NCBI GenBank assembly: GCA_035714005.1
Contig: DASTMQ010000463.1
Coordinates: forward strand, 1 to 13,221
DNA length: 13,221 bases
Direction of reading: 5' to 3'
From: AWTP1-13 sp035714005
GTDB taxonomy: Bacteria > Pseudomonadota > Alphaproteobacteria > Rhizobiales > Hyphomicrobiaceae
The notes under the pieces were generated by a model. That model ran no database searches and had not been told where the DNA came from. It saw only the letters and a program-made list of their open reading frames with translations. The position numbers were made by a program, and so were the translations under genes. Positions 7,420 to 13,194 of this stretch are shown piece by piece; within the stretch, counting starts at the first letter, position 1; each line of letters begins with the position of its first letter.

Positions 7420-8307
7420 CTAGGCCGATTTGCTGCGCCGGTGCGTTCCAGCGAACACTTCAGTATGCAGCTTGCGCAAATGCGCTAACGCCTCGGCGTA
7501 TTTCTGTTCCATGGTCTTTTTGCGTTCGTCCCAGTCGAAGGCGCGCGCAATACTGTCGAGGACCGGCAGCCGCGTCGTCAACAGGGGGTGATCGAGGGCA
7601 ATTTGCTCGATCAGGAGGCGCTCGTGGCCGGCGCCCGTCAAGCAGTTGGGCAGGCAGGCATAGCGCCGTTCGGCAAACGGGATCGACGCCAGCTGTTGGG
7701 CGTTCTCGACCCGTTCGATCAGAAGGGCAACGCGATCCAGCGCAAATTGGGAGACGAAGTCCGGGCGGAATGGCACCACGATCTGATCAGCCATGTCCAA
7801 GGCGGCGTGCGCGGCGAAGGAAAGCCCAGGCGGGCAGTCGAGAATGACAAGATCGTAGTCCATGCCAAAATGGCGCATCAAGCGTTTCATGCGGCTGCGA
7901 ACGAGAAGGGCAACGGCGTCCGCGTGCAGGTCCTTTTTTGACTGCTTGAGATACAGCTCGCCCTGAACGTCCTCCAATTGCTGTGAACCGGGCAACAGCG
8001 ACACCCGGCCAGGCGCCGTGCGGGGGTGGGCGACGTCGCCGACGTTGTTGACGATATAGACGGACTCGTCGCCCGCCACGTTATCGAAGCGATCGTAGAA
8101 ATAGTCGGCAATGGTCTGCCCGGAACGGGATGCCTTTTCCCAACCCTCGCCGCCGAGCAGCATCAAGGAGGCATTGCACTGCGTGTCGAGATCCATCAAC
8201 AGCACACGTTGGCGTCCCCACGCTGCCGCGGCATGCGCCAACATCACGGAAATGGTCGATTTGCCGACGCCGCCTTTTCTGTTCGATACGGCAAGGAACC
8301 GCGTCAT
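7420..8307 (-). CDS. parA: ParA/MinD-family (deviant Walker) ATPase
   Basis: A 295-residue ParA-type ATPase. This family forms ATP-dependent dimers that bind DNA or membrane and position chromosomes, plasmids or protein complexes. The deviant Walker A box KGGVGKST is at residues 11-18 with the signature lysine Lys11. The A-prime motif MDLDTQ is at 38-43 and Walker B LVILDCPP at 153-160. There is no N-terminal DNA-binding extension, so it is of the short type. The middle contains a family-typical segment ending LLPGSQQLEDVQ. The start is the ATG at 8307, preceded by AGAGG; a TTG 11 codons upstream is less likely. It heads a two-gene operon with the 156-residue protein. No parB follows, and no chromosomal-type parS palindrome (GTTTCACGTGAAAC) is present. 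It is therefore probably an orphan ParA used for positioning a cellular structure or an accessory replicon, not the main chromosomal parAB locus. Confidence 0.92.
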   Translation of the reverse strand: MTRFLAVSNRKGGVGKSTISVMLAHAAAAWGRQRVLLMDLDTQCNASLMLLGGEGWEKASRSGQTIADYFYDRFDNVAGDESVYIVNNVGDVAHPRTAPGRVSLLPGSQQLEDVQGELYLKQSKKDLHADAVALLVRSRMKRLMRHFGMDYDLVILDCPPGLSFAAHAALDMADQIVVPFRPDFVSQFALDRVALLIERVENAQQLASIPFAERRYACLPNCLTGAGHERLLIEQIALDHPLLTTRLPVLDSIARAFDWDERKKTMEQKYAEALAHLRKLHTEVFAGTHRRSKSA

Positions 8308-8351
8308 TCTATGCCTCTGCGCCAATACCCTGCGCGCCAACTAAGCGATTC

Positions 8352-8381
8352 TCGGCCGGCGTGCAGTCTTGCACCGGCCGA
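8352..8381. promoter_or_regulatory. Bulged palindrome in the parA leader; candidate operator or structured leader
   Basis: TCGGCCGG at 8352-8359 pairs with CCGGCCGA at 8374-8381, and TGCA at 8362-8365 pairs with TGCA at 8370-8373. The two-base bulge CG is on the left and the loop GTCT in the middle, giving 12 base pairs in total. It ends 45 bases upstream of the parA start codon. Neither strand has a T-run after it, so it is not an intrinsic terminator. ParA operons are often regulated from an operator at this position, but that role here is inference. Confidence 0.5.
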
Positions 8382-8525
8382 AAAATTCAAGGTGATTCTG
8401 TCTTTTAGGCGGGCGCCGCCGGCCGCAGGCGCCCGCGCGGGCAAGGCCACAGGCGCGCCGAATGCACCCCGAGGCGATCAGCAGTGGTCCTGGCGCGTGA
8501 GAGAGTGCGCTCCAATCGCTCCTCG

Positions 8526-8578
8526 CCCGGCCACCGCCTCGCCAGCCACCCTCGCCCAGCCACCCCCACCCAGCCACC
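8526..8578. repeat. Short tandem repeats (about 14 bases, four copies) upstream of parA
   Basis: The ten-base core CCCAGCCACC or a close variant starts at 8526 (CCCGGCCACC), 8541 (GCCAGCCACC), 8555 and 8569, so the copies are 15, 14 and 14 bases apart. The last two cores are identical and each of the first two differs by one base. The array lies about 220 bases upstream of the parA start codon, a place where some ParA systems carry a repeat-type centromere. It could also be a chance low-complexity GC tract. Confidence 0.55.
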
Positions 8579-8763
8579 TGGCCCGGTCATCTCGCCTCGG
8601 CGCGTGGTGTCAAAGCGTGAGCCGAGCCGCAAACGGGTGAAGTGAGATTTTCATCGACGCTCGGGTTTTAAACCAGAGGCCATCGGGGTTTTTTCTACTG
8701 AGTTCGAAGTTGGCAATGCCATAGCTTCCCGTTAGGAGCCCCGCGTAAGGAGTGTTGCCGGAC

Positions 8764-9396
8764 ATGTTACGCATCCTCATTGCCGATGATCACGATGTTG
8801 TCCGTTCAGGACTGCGCAAAGTCCTTGAGGCGCAAACCAATTGGGAGGTCGTGGCGGAGGCCCGGGATGGCAAAGACGCCATTAACAAGGCGACCGAGAC
8901 CAAACCGGACGTTGCCGTACTCGATTACGCCATGCCGCTCATCAACGGCGTCGAGGCAACCCGCCAAATCCGCGCCCGTCTGCCAAAGACGGAGGTTTTG
9001 ATCTTTACGATGCACGACAACGAGACGCTGATCCAAGAGCTGTTGAGCGCCGGTGCACGCGGCTACGTGCTGAAATCCGATTCACGGCGCCACCTGCTCG
9101 GTGCGATAGAATCGCTGGCGCTGCACAAGCCTTTCTTTACGGCCAAGGTTTCCGAGTCTCTGCTCGATTCCTTTTTGTCGCGGCCGGCCCGCGAAAGCTC
9201 GGCGCTGAGCAATCGGGAACGCGGCGTCGTGCAGCTGATTGCCGAAGGCCACACCAATAAAGAAATTGCCAACGTCCTCAACATCAGCCTCAAGACCGTG
9301 GAAACGCACCGCGCAACGGTCATGCGCAAGCTCAACTTATCGTCGTCGGCCAGCCTCGTTCGCTACGCCATTCGCAACAGCATCATTGAGGCATGA
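8764..9396 (+). CDS. Two-component response regulator, NarL/FixJ (LuxR-HTH) family
   Basis: A 210-residue response regulator with an N-terminal receiver and a C-terminal LuxR-type DNA-binding domain, the normal length for the NarL/FixJ family. In the receiver the acidic pair is Asp8-Asp9, the phospho-acceptor is Asp54 in VLDYAMP, the switch Thr is Thr82 and the conserved Lys is Lys104 in VLKSD. The helix-turn-helix covers about 147-210 (LSNRERGVVQLIAEG, NKEIANVLNISLKTVETHR). The ATG at 8764 is chosen because AAGGAG at 8747-8752 is an ideal distance upstream, while the GTG four codons earlier overlaps that site. No sensor kinase is encoded nearby, so it is an orphan regulator in this window. 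The minus-strand neighbour downstream is convergent, so it is transcribed alone. Confidence 0.95.
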   Translation: MLRILIADDHDVVRSGLRKVLEAQTNWEVVAEARDGKDAINKATETKPDVAVLDYAMPLINGVEATRQIRARLPKTEVLIFTMHDNETLIQELLSAGARGYVLKSDSRRHLLGAIESLALHKPFFTAKVSESLLDSFLSRPARESSALSNRERGVVQLIAEGHTNKEIANVLNISLKTVETHRATVMRKLNLSSSASLVRYAIRNSIIEA

Positions 9397-9425
9397 CCGA
9401 CGTGGGCCGATGCCTGGCGCGCGAT

Positions 9426-9483
9426 TGCCGCCGCGGCCTCCACAACGGGTGCTGGCGTCCAGGCCGGAGGGGCCGCGGCGGCA
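9426..9483. repeat. 13-base perfect inverted repeat between convergent genes
   Basis: TGCCGCCGCGGCC at 9426-9438 and GGCCGCGGCGGCA at 9471-9483 are perfect complements separated by 32 bases. An outer pair, GATGCC at 9409-9414 and GGCATC at 9484-9489, could extend the structure with a bulge. It lies 29 bases after the response regulator stop codon and before the end of the convergent minus-strand gene. There is no T-run, so it is not a standard terminator, but a hairpin at this spot could block read-through or protect transcript ends from either side. Confidence 0.6.
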
Positions 9484-9556
9484 GGCATCTGCTCATGGCA
9501 TTGGCTGCTTAGCTGAGCTTGTGACGGCGTGCCAAAGGTTCGAGCCAGCGGTCCAC

Positions 9557-10390
9557 CTACTGGCGTTGTCCCGTCATCCCATTCTGCAGCGCCGCCCCGA
9601 TCTCGTCGGCGCGCATGCGCAGTTGCAATCCATCCGCCCGCGATTGAAACTCATCGGGGGTGATGAGAACTGTGATGGTTCCCAGTCCCAGTTGGCTGCC
9701 CATTTCTGCCTGGATCATTTGTGGCCGGCCGTCGAGCCCACTCCTGACCGCGGTCACCTGACCAACCTTGACGCCATCGGCACTGAAAATCGGTGTACCT
9801 GCCAAGGACGGGTCGCGCTGCGCCTCTTGTTGCGCGGGCGGTCGCAGCTCGGCGGCGGCCGCTTGGCAGCGCGGTGACAAGTTGGCGCGTTTCTCGCTGA
9901 TGCACTGGGCGATGGAGCTTTCACCACCACACTGTGTTTGGATATCGTTCCAGCAGGCCTCGGCGACACGGCCAACTTTCTGCATCGTTTGTTGAATATT
10001 GCGCGAGGCATCGAACAGCGCCAATTCGCACTGATTGCTGAGCTTGTCCTCATGCGCCTGCATGCATAGCAAAAGCCGACCTTCGCCGGGGGTGACCGTG
10101 CTACAGAAATTGCGCAATTCTTCGCGGCACGCACCCTCGATCCGTCCAACGGCACCGGCAATACGATCGCGTAGCTGCGAGCGCTGACTTGTAATCATGT
10201 CCTGGAAATCGCGCATCGGTGACGGCCGGGCAGTGTTCGGTGCCGGCGGGGCTTGGGGCGCCCCTGCCTGTGGGGCTTGGGGTGCCCCTTGCGGCGGGTT
10301 CTGCTGTGGTTGGGCCAGAACGTATGGGCCGCAGGCCAGGAGGACGCAAACCGCCGAGCCTAGGGCAAGCGCCTTCGAGCTGACTGACAT
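9557..10390 (-). CDS. Secreted Cys-rich repeat protein with PRC-barrel-like C-terminus
   Basis: A 277-residue exported protein. The signal peptide is at residues 1-26 (hydrophobic ALALGSAVCVLLAC, likely cut after VLA). Next is a Pro/Gln/Ala-rich linker at 27-58 with PQAP repeats. Two four-cysteine units follow: Cys88, 96, 109, 121 (CREELRNFC, PGEGRLLLC, LSNQC) and Cys146, 154, 163, 175. These resemble the Cys-rich repeat of the Golgi/FGFR-binding GLG1 family, which also occurs in alphaproteobacterial exported proteins. Residues from about 196 to the end (AGTPIFSADGVKVGQV then TVLITPDEF) look like a PRC-barrel. The even cysteine count suits disulfide bonds in the periplasm. The start is the ATG at 10390 with GAGGAG 7 bases upstream; an open extension of 58 codons beyond it lacks protein character. 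Function unknown; an envelope role is likely. Confidence 0.88.
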   Translation of the reverse strand: MSVSSKALALGSAVCVLLACGPYVLAQPQQNPPQGAPQAPQAGAPQAPPAPNTARPSPMRDFQDMITSQRSQLRDRIAGAVGRIEGACREELRNFCSTVTPGEGRLLLCMQAHEDKLSNQCELALFDASRNIQQTMQKVGRVAEACWNDIQTQCGGESSIAQCISEKRANLSPRCQAAAAELRPPAQQEAQRDPSLAGTPIFSADGVKVGQVTAVRSGLDGRPQMIQAEMGSQLGLGTITVLITPDEFQSRADGLQLRMRADEIGAALQNGMTGQRQ

Positions 10391-10651
10391 ACAGGGTCTC
10401 CTCGGATCCAATGAGGTTTCTGTCTTGTCATGAAGAGCATGGACAGTATGGAGAGCCGGAGGCTGAACCCGGAGGGCGTCAGGTGGAATCGGGTCAAACC
10501 CGCAATCCGCCAGCGACGGTCTGCATTGCCTGCCAAAGAGAGTGCTGGTCCGTCGCGACTGCAACCTCCGATGACCTGCGCTACCACCACCTTCAGGGGC
10601 GCGCGCGCGATTGGCGGCGCGGCAAATCCATGACAGTGCCGATCGACGCGC
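10391..10651. other. Intergenic region upstream of the Cys-rich protein gene
   Basis: This 261-base gap lies between the stop codon of the LuxR gene and the start of the next minus-strand gene. It should hold the promoter of the Cys-rich protein gene. The only thing I can point to is the strong Shine-Dalgarno at about 10398-10403. I see no convincing hairpin terminator for luxR and no clear promoter boxes. Confidence 0.35.
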
Positions 10652-11422
10652 TCATGGGATCAGGTGCTGCCTGATGGCCTCGGCAACGGCTTGGCTGCGG
10701 TTGCGCGCGCCGAGCTTGCCTTGCGCTTTTTTCAGGTGACTGCGTATGGTCTCCTCCCCGAGCTCGAGCGCCTTGGCGATCTCCGCGGTTTGCCGTCCCG
10801 TTGAGACCAAGCGCAAGACGGCGAGTTCGCGCGGCGTTATGCGGGCGCGTTTGCCCATGAAGCGAGGATCGTGATCGATCAATTGCTCGAGCCGCAGGGC
10901 AACAAAACTGGCGGCCGCAAACAGAATAATACGATACGGCTGGGTTAGGATGTTGCCGAGGCTCTGTTCGGACCAATAGGCGACCAGCCAGCGGCGGCCG
11001 ACCGAGCACGTCAGCGCATCACGCATGCCATATTTGAGTGAGAGCTCGTAAGGCCAGCGGTCGATGCCGATGGGATCGAGCATCTGCATGGTTTCGGTCC
11101 AGGTGCAGGCCATCAGGCTGGCTCGAGCCATCATGATGCCGGGATCGTATTCGCGCCTGGCCATGGCGGCATAGGCCTCCCACCAACCATCGGGGACGGA
11201 GGCGTGGAGAAAGACATCGCGTCCCAACCTGGTCGAGCGCCAATCGGACGTCTGCAGGGGTATGCGAGCGGCGCCGAGCACGTTGAGCGCCAGAAACTTC
11301 GACGCAAATGCGTGCAAGACCTCGAGCACCTCGCCCGAGCTCCTGGCCTGGGCAATACGATCGGTGAACTCCGTCAAATGCGGGGTTGTGGGCAGCCGAA
11401 CCGATGCGGCGGCGGAAGCCAT
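10652..11422 (-). CDS. LuxR-family regulator with AHL-binding domain (no luxI in the window)
   Basis: A 256-residue quorum-sensing-type transcription factor: an N-terminal autoinducer-binding domain at about 15-180 and a C-terminal LuxR helix-turn-helix at 195-256 (ITPRELAVLRL, EIAKALELGEETIRSHL). The ligand-pocket residues of TraR, W57, Y61, D70, P71, W85 and G113, correspond here to Trp80, Tyr84, Asp93, Pro94, Trp108 and Gly132, with identical spacing through the tryptophan. The HTH invariants correspond to Glu199, Leu203 and Gly209. It should therefore bind an acyl-homoserine lactone or a related signal. No synthase gene is present, so it behaves as a LuxR solo as far as this window shows. 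The start is placed at the ATG at 11422; an ATG 13 codons upstream at 11461 is possible, and neither has a strong ribosome site. Confidence 0.93.
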   Translation of the reverse strand: MASAAASVRLPTTPHLTEFTDRIAQARSSGEVLEVLHAFASKFLALNVLGAARIPLQTSDWRSTRLGRDVFLHASVPDGWWEAYAAMARREYDPGIMMARASLMACTWTETMQMLDPIGIDRWPYELSLKYGMRDALTCSVGRRWLVAYWSEQSLGNILTQPYRIILFAAASFVALRLEQLIDHDPRFMGKRARITPRELAVLRLVSTGRQTAEIAKALELGEETIRSHLKKAQGKLGARNRSQAVAEAIRQHLIP

Positions 11423-11765
11423 TGTCGTGCCTGCTCGAGGCGGTGCTCGGCCAGCATACATTTGCTTGGCCGCGGCGATATCGGGGGAAATCCGGGCGGC
11501 GGGCTACGGCCAGCAAGGCCCAGCCGCTATCGGGCCTTGGTAGTTTCCTGGCCAGAGCCTCGCGCTCAAACGGCGTTGCAGCCCCGCCAGCGCTTGCGCA
11601 CGGGCAGGCGGCAGCAGGGCGCTCGGGCCCCAGGGCGCCGGTGCCAGGCGAGCTGAGCCGACAAAGTCCCATCGGGGCGCAGGGGCGCGGAGCTGTGTGT
11701 GAGCAACGGAAACGGGAGGCCGTTGGGCCTCCCGCTTTGAGATTGCGAGAGCCGTCGCGAGCGCA
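11423..11765. other. Intergenic region between the LuxR gene and a membrane-protein gene
   Basis: These 343 bases separate two minus-strand genes. The right end contains the terminator hairpin of the upstream gene at 11710-11737. The left end may contain 13 further codons of the LuxR gene if its alternative start is used. The rest should include the LuxR promoter, but I cannot assign its boxes. No open frame here looks like a gene. Confidence 0.4.
11710..11737 (-). terminator. Intrinsic terminator hairpin, possibly bidirectional
   Basis: CGGGAGGCC at 11713-11721 and GGCCTCCCG at 11726-11734 form a perfect nine-pair stem with the loop GTTG. AAA and TTT flank the stem and can extend it with one bulged C. 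On the minus strand the hairpin is followed by TTTCCGTT, a short and imperfect T-run. It begins 29 bases after the stop codon of the minus-strand membrane-protein gene, where a terminator is expected. Confidence 0.75.
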
Positions 11766-12230
11766 CTAGCCGGAGCCGTCGCCAACGTTGAATTGGCGGG
11801 CGCGCAGGCGTTGGTTGGTGATGTCGGTTGCGAAAAAATCGGTGAGCGCGAACGCAGACCACAGCAGGGCAACGGCGTGATGACGCCAAGTGAGGGCCGT
11901 TGAACCCTCCGCGCCAAGCCAGTAGGCCTCGATCACGGCGGCGACCACGATAGGGCTCGCGGCGATGAACTTGTCGAGCGCCGCCGTGAAATCGTCACCC
12001 CGACCGGTCTGATTGGCGAGCGTCCACTGCTGCAGCACGGCATAAGCGCCGAAGGCTGCCGTCACCCTCACCCAGAACATTTCCGCCTCACCCAGCGGTG
12101 GGTTGAACTTTGCTTTAACGTACAAGAGCCAAACCAGCCCAACATCGACGGCCAAGGCCGCCAAGATGCTGATCGTCCTTGAGTTGTAGTGTCTTTCGCG
12201 CGCGATCGCGACATGCTCTGTAGCGGCCAT
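11766..12230 (-). CDS. Small integral membrane protein, unrecognised
   Basis: A 154-residue protein of a family I do not recognise. Four membrane helices are likely, at about 20-38 (ISILAALAVDVGLVWLLYV), 51-69, 88-105 and 115-133. A basic amphipathic N-terminus (ARERHYNSR) precedes the first, a polar loop with GRGDDF lies between the second and third, and a hydrophilic tail of about 20 residues ends the protein. Charged residues inside or beside helices (Asp29, Lys39, Lys41) stand out. AAGGA about ten bases before the ATG supports the start. The gene has its own terminator downstream. Its neighbour upstream, on the same strand, is another small membrane protein 229 bases away. Its role is unknown. 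Confidence 0.8.
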   Translation of the reverse strand: MAATEHVAIARERHYNSRTISILAALAVDVGLVWLLYVKAKFNPPLGEAEMFWVRVTAAFGAYAVLQQWTLANQTGRGDDFTAALDKFIAASPIVVAAVIEAYWLGAEGSTALTWRHHAVALLWSAFALTDFFATDITNQRLRARQFNVGDGSG

Positions 12231-12384
12231 CGCTCAATGATCCTTGCCTGATTGTCGATGCGATCGGTTAACCAACGCGCAAGCGATTCTGTTGGTTCCA
12301 GCTTGCAATGGGAGCGGCGGCGAGGTGCCCGGGAGCTCTGACCATAGCAAGGCAAGTCCCGCGGCTGCGGGCAGATCCGCAGCG

Positions 12385-12428
12385 CAAAAAAAGTGTGCGC
12401 GAGAGCTGCTGCGCCGCGGGCGGTGCTC
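12385..12428 (-). terminator. Possible intrinsic terminator of the small membrane-protein gene
   Basis: On the minus strand a nested hairpin (GAGC at 12428-12425 pairing with GCTC at 12406-12403, enclosing the small GC stem CGCC/GGCG) is followed after about ten bases by seven T residues at 12392-12386. It lies 32 bases downstream of the stop of the gene at 12460-12687. The outer stem is only four pairs and the T-run is rather far away, so the call is weak. Confidence 0.3.
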
Positions 12429-12459
12429 GTCTCAACAGACCTGACGCGGCGCCACGGCC

Positions 12460-12687
12460 TCAGCCCTGGGCACCAGGCGCAAGCATCGCGATCGCTTGCC
12501 TCAGCGTGTCATGCAGCGCATAGGACCAGACGGCAAAGCCCGCCGCAAACAGCAAGGCCGTTATGAACGCGGCAAGTCCACGACTGCCGAACGAAAGGCG
12601 TTCGCCGATACGCGCGGCTAGCAAGACAAATAGCGAGAGTGTAACGAGCGACACCCAATCGATGGCTGCCCAATTGATGGCCGACAT
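12460..12687 (-). CDS. Small two-helix membrane protein, unrecognised
   Basis: A 75-residue protein with two predicted membrane helices, about 12-29 (VSLVTLSLFVLLAARIGERL region) and 36-58 (GLAAFITALLFAAGFAVWSYAL), joined by a short basic loop. The ATG at 12687 is chosen because it has a near-perfect Shine-Dalgarno, AAGGAGGAG, about six bases upstream. An in-frame start 12 codons earlier would place that site inside the gene. I do not recognise the family. The neighbour downstream is also a small membrane protein on the same strand, but the gap and the possible terminator between them argue against a simple operon. Confidence 0.72.
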   Translation of the reverse strand: MSAINWAAIDWVSLVTLSLFVLLAARIGERLSFGSRGLAAFITALLFAAGFAVWSYALHDTLRQAIAMLAPGAQG

Positions 12688-12781
12688 GGCGTCTCCTCCT
12701 TCATGGAACGCTGTGTGAGCCATCTGAAACGAAAAAGACCGGCAACCAGTTTCGCAAGGCTCGACGAGTTCGTTGCCGACC

Positions 12782-12799
12782 TAGCGCTTTCAAGCGCTA
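12782..12799. promoter_or_regulatory. Perfect 8-base inverted repeat, operator-like
   Basis: TAGCGCTTTCAAGCGCTA: the arms TAGCGCTT and AAGCGCTA are perfect complements around TC. Symmetry, length and the AGCGCTT half-site are like operators of LacI-family repressors. It is 95 bases upstream of the start codon of the minus-strand small membrane-protein gene. No regulator of that family is encoded in the window, so the binding protein is unknown. Confidence 0.5.
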
Positions 12800-12974
12800 T
12801 TGTGGGAGCCGGATCGCCATGGCGGTCGACCGCTCACCTCCCCGTGGCGCAGGGGTGAGAGCAGCGCCCGCAAGGTCGCGCGGCAGCTTGATTTTTCGCT
12901 ATCGGCCTTCGCCGCCTGCAAGGCGCTGAGCGGCCGTTTCGGTGCTATCGATGCACCTTGTCCGGCTCACTTTT

Positions 12975-13012
12975 AAAAAAAAGAACCTTTGCGGGCAATC
13001 CGCCTGGCCCGC
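12975..13012 (-). terminator. Terminator-like hairpin with T-run, minus strand
   Basis: On the minus strand, GCGGGC (13012-13007) and GCCCGC (12996-12991) form a six-pair GC stem with a ten-base loop. Eight bases later comes a run of eight T residues (12982-12975). The geometry is acceptable but the spacing is long. No minus-strand gene ends just before it inside the window, so it may be fortuitous or may end a transcript that begins beyond the right edge. Confidence 0.35.
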
Positions 13013-13092
13013 CAGTTTGTTCCTGGGCTTGCGTTGCGTTGCGTGGCGGGCCGTTGTCGCGCTCGGGCAAGCGAGCTCTCCGCGCGCCAAAG

Positions 13093-13101
13093 TTATCCAC
13101 A
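13093..13101 (+). other. Perfect DnaA-box 9-mer
   Basis: TTATCCACA matches the consensus high-affinity DnaA box exactly. An A-run lies about 110 bases to its left, but there is no second box and no typical origin neighbours (dnaA, dnaN, hemE, gidA) in the window. It may be an isolated DnaA-binding site or chance. Confidence 0.4.
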
Positions 13102-13194
13102 GTGTCGTCGGCCAAGGCCGGAACGTCGTCCGGCGCCGCACGGTTTCTCGCATGCTGGATCCTGTGCCGCGTATCAAACAAAAACGAGCAAGTC

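Larger units (their letters stand above)
8308..8763. other. Divergent intergenic region upstream of parA and of the response regulator
   Basis: These 456 bases separate the divergent parA operon and response regulator gene. They contain a bulged palindrome close to parA (8352-8381), a short tandem repeat array (8526-8578), a small palindrome GGTTT-T-AAACC at 8664-8674, and TGGCA-A-TGCCA at 8711-8721 just before the response regulator. Open frames cross the area, but their proteins are Trp/Gly/Arg-rich by-products of the tandem repeats, so I call no gene here. Confidence 0.5.

Noticed and set aside
8526..8578. CRISPR-like array
   Set aside because: The units are only about 14 bases with 4-5 base gaps. 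There are no spacers and no cas genes.
8341..8640. Several open frames on both strands in the parA/response regulator gap
   Set aside because: Their sequences are by-products of the GGTGGCTGGG-like tandem repeats and GC bias, with no ribosome sites.
8710..8738. Possible sigma-70 promoter TTGGCA with a TAGGAG or TTAGGA box before the response regulator
   Set aside because: The -10 box is poor, missing the conserved final T, and the -35 match overlaps a small palindrome, so it is not distinguishable from chance.
6944..8763. Main chromosomal parAB/parS locus
   Set aside because: There is no ParB motif in the partner protein and no GTTTCACGTGAAAC-type parS in the window.
12365..12382. Perfect hairpin CTGCGG/CCGCAG next to an A-run
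   Set aside because: The A/T run is on the wrong side for a minus-strand terminator and no plus-strand gene ends here.
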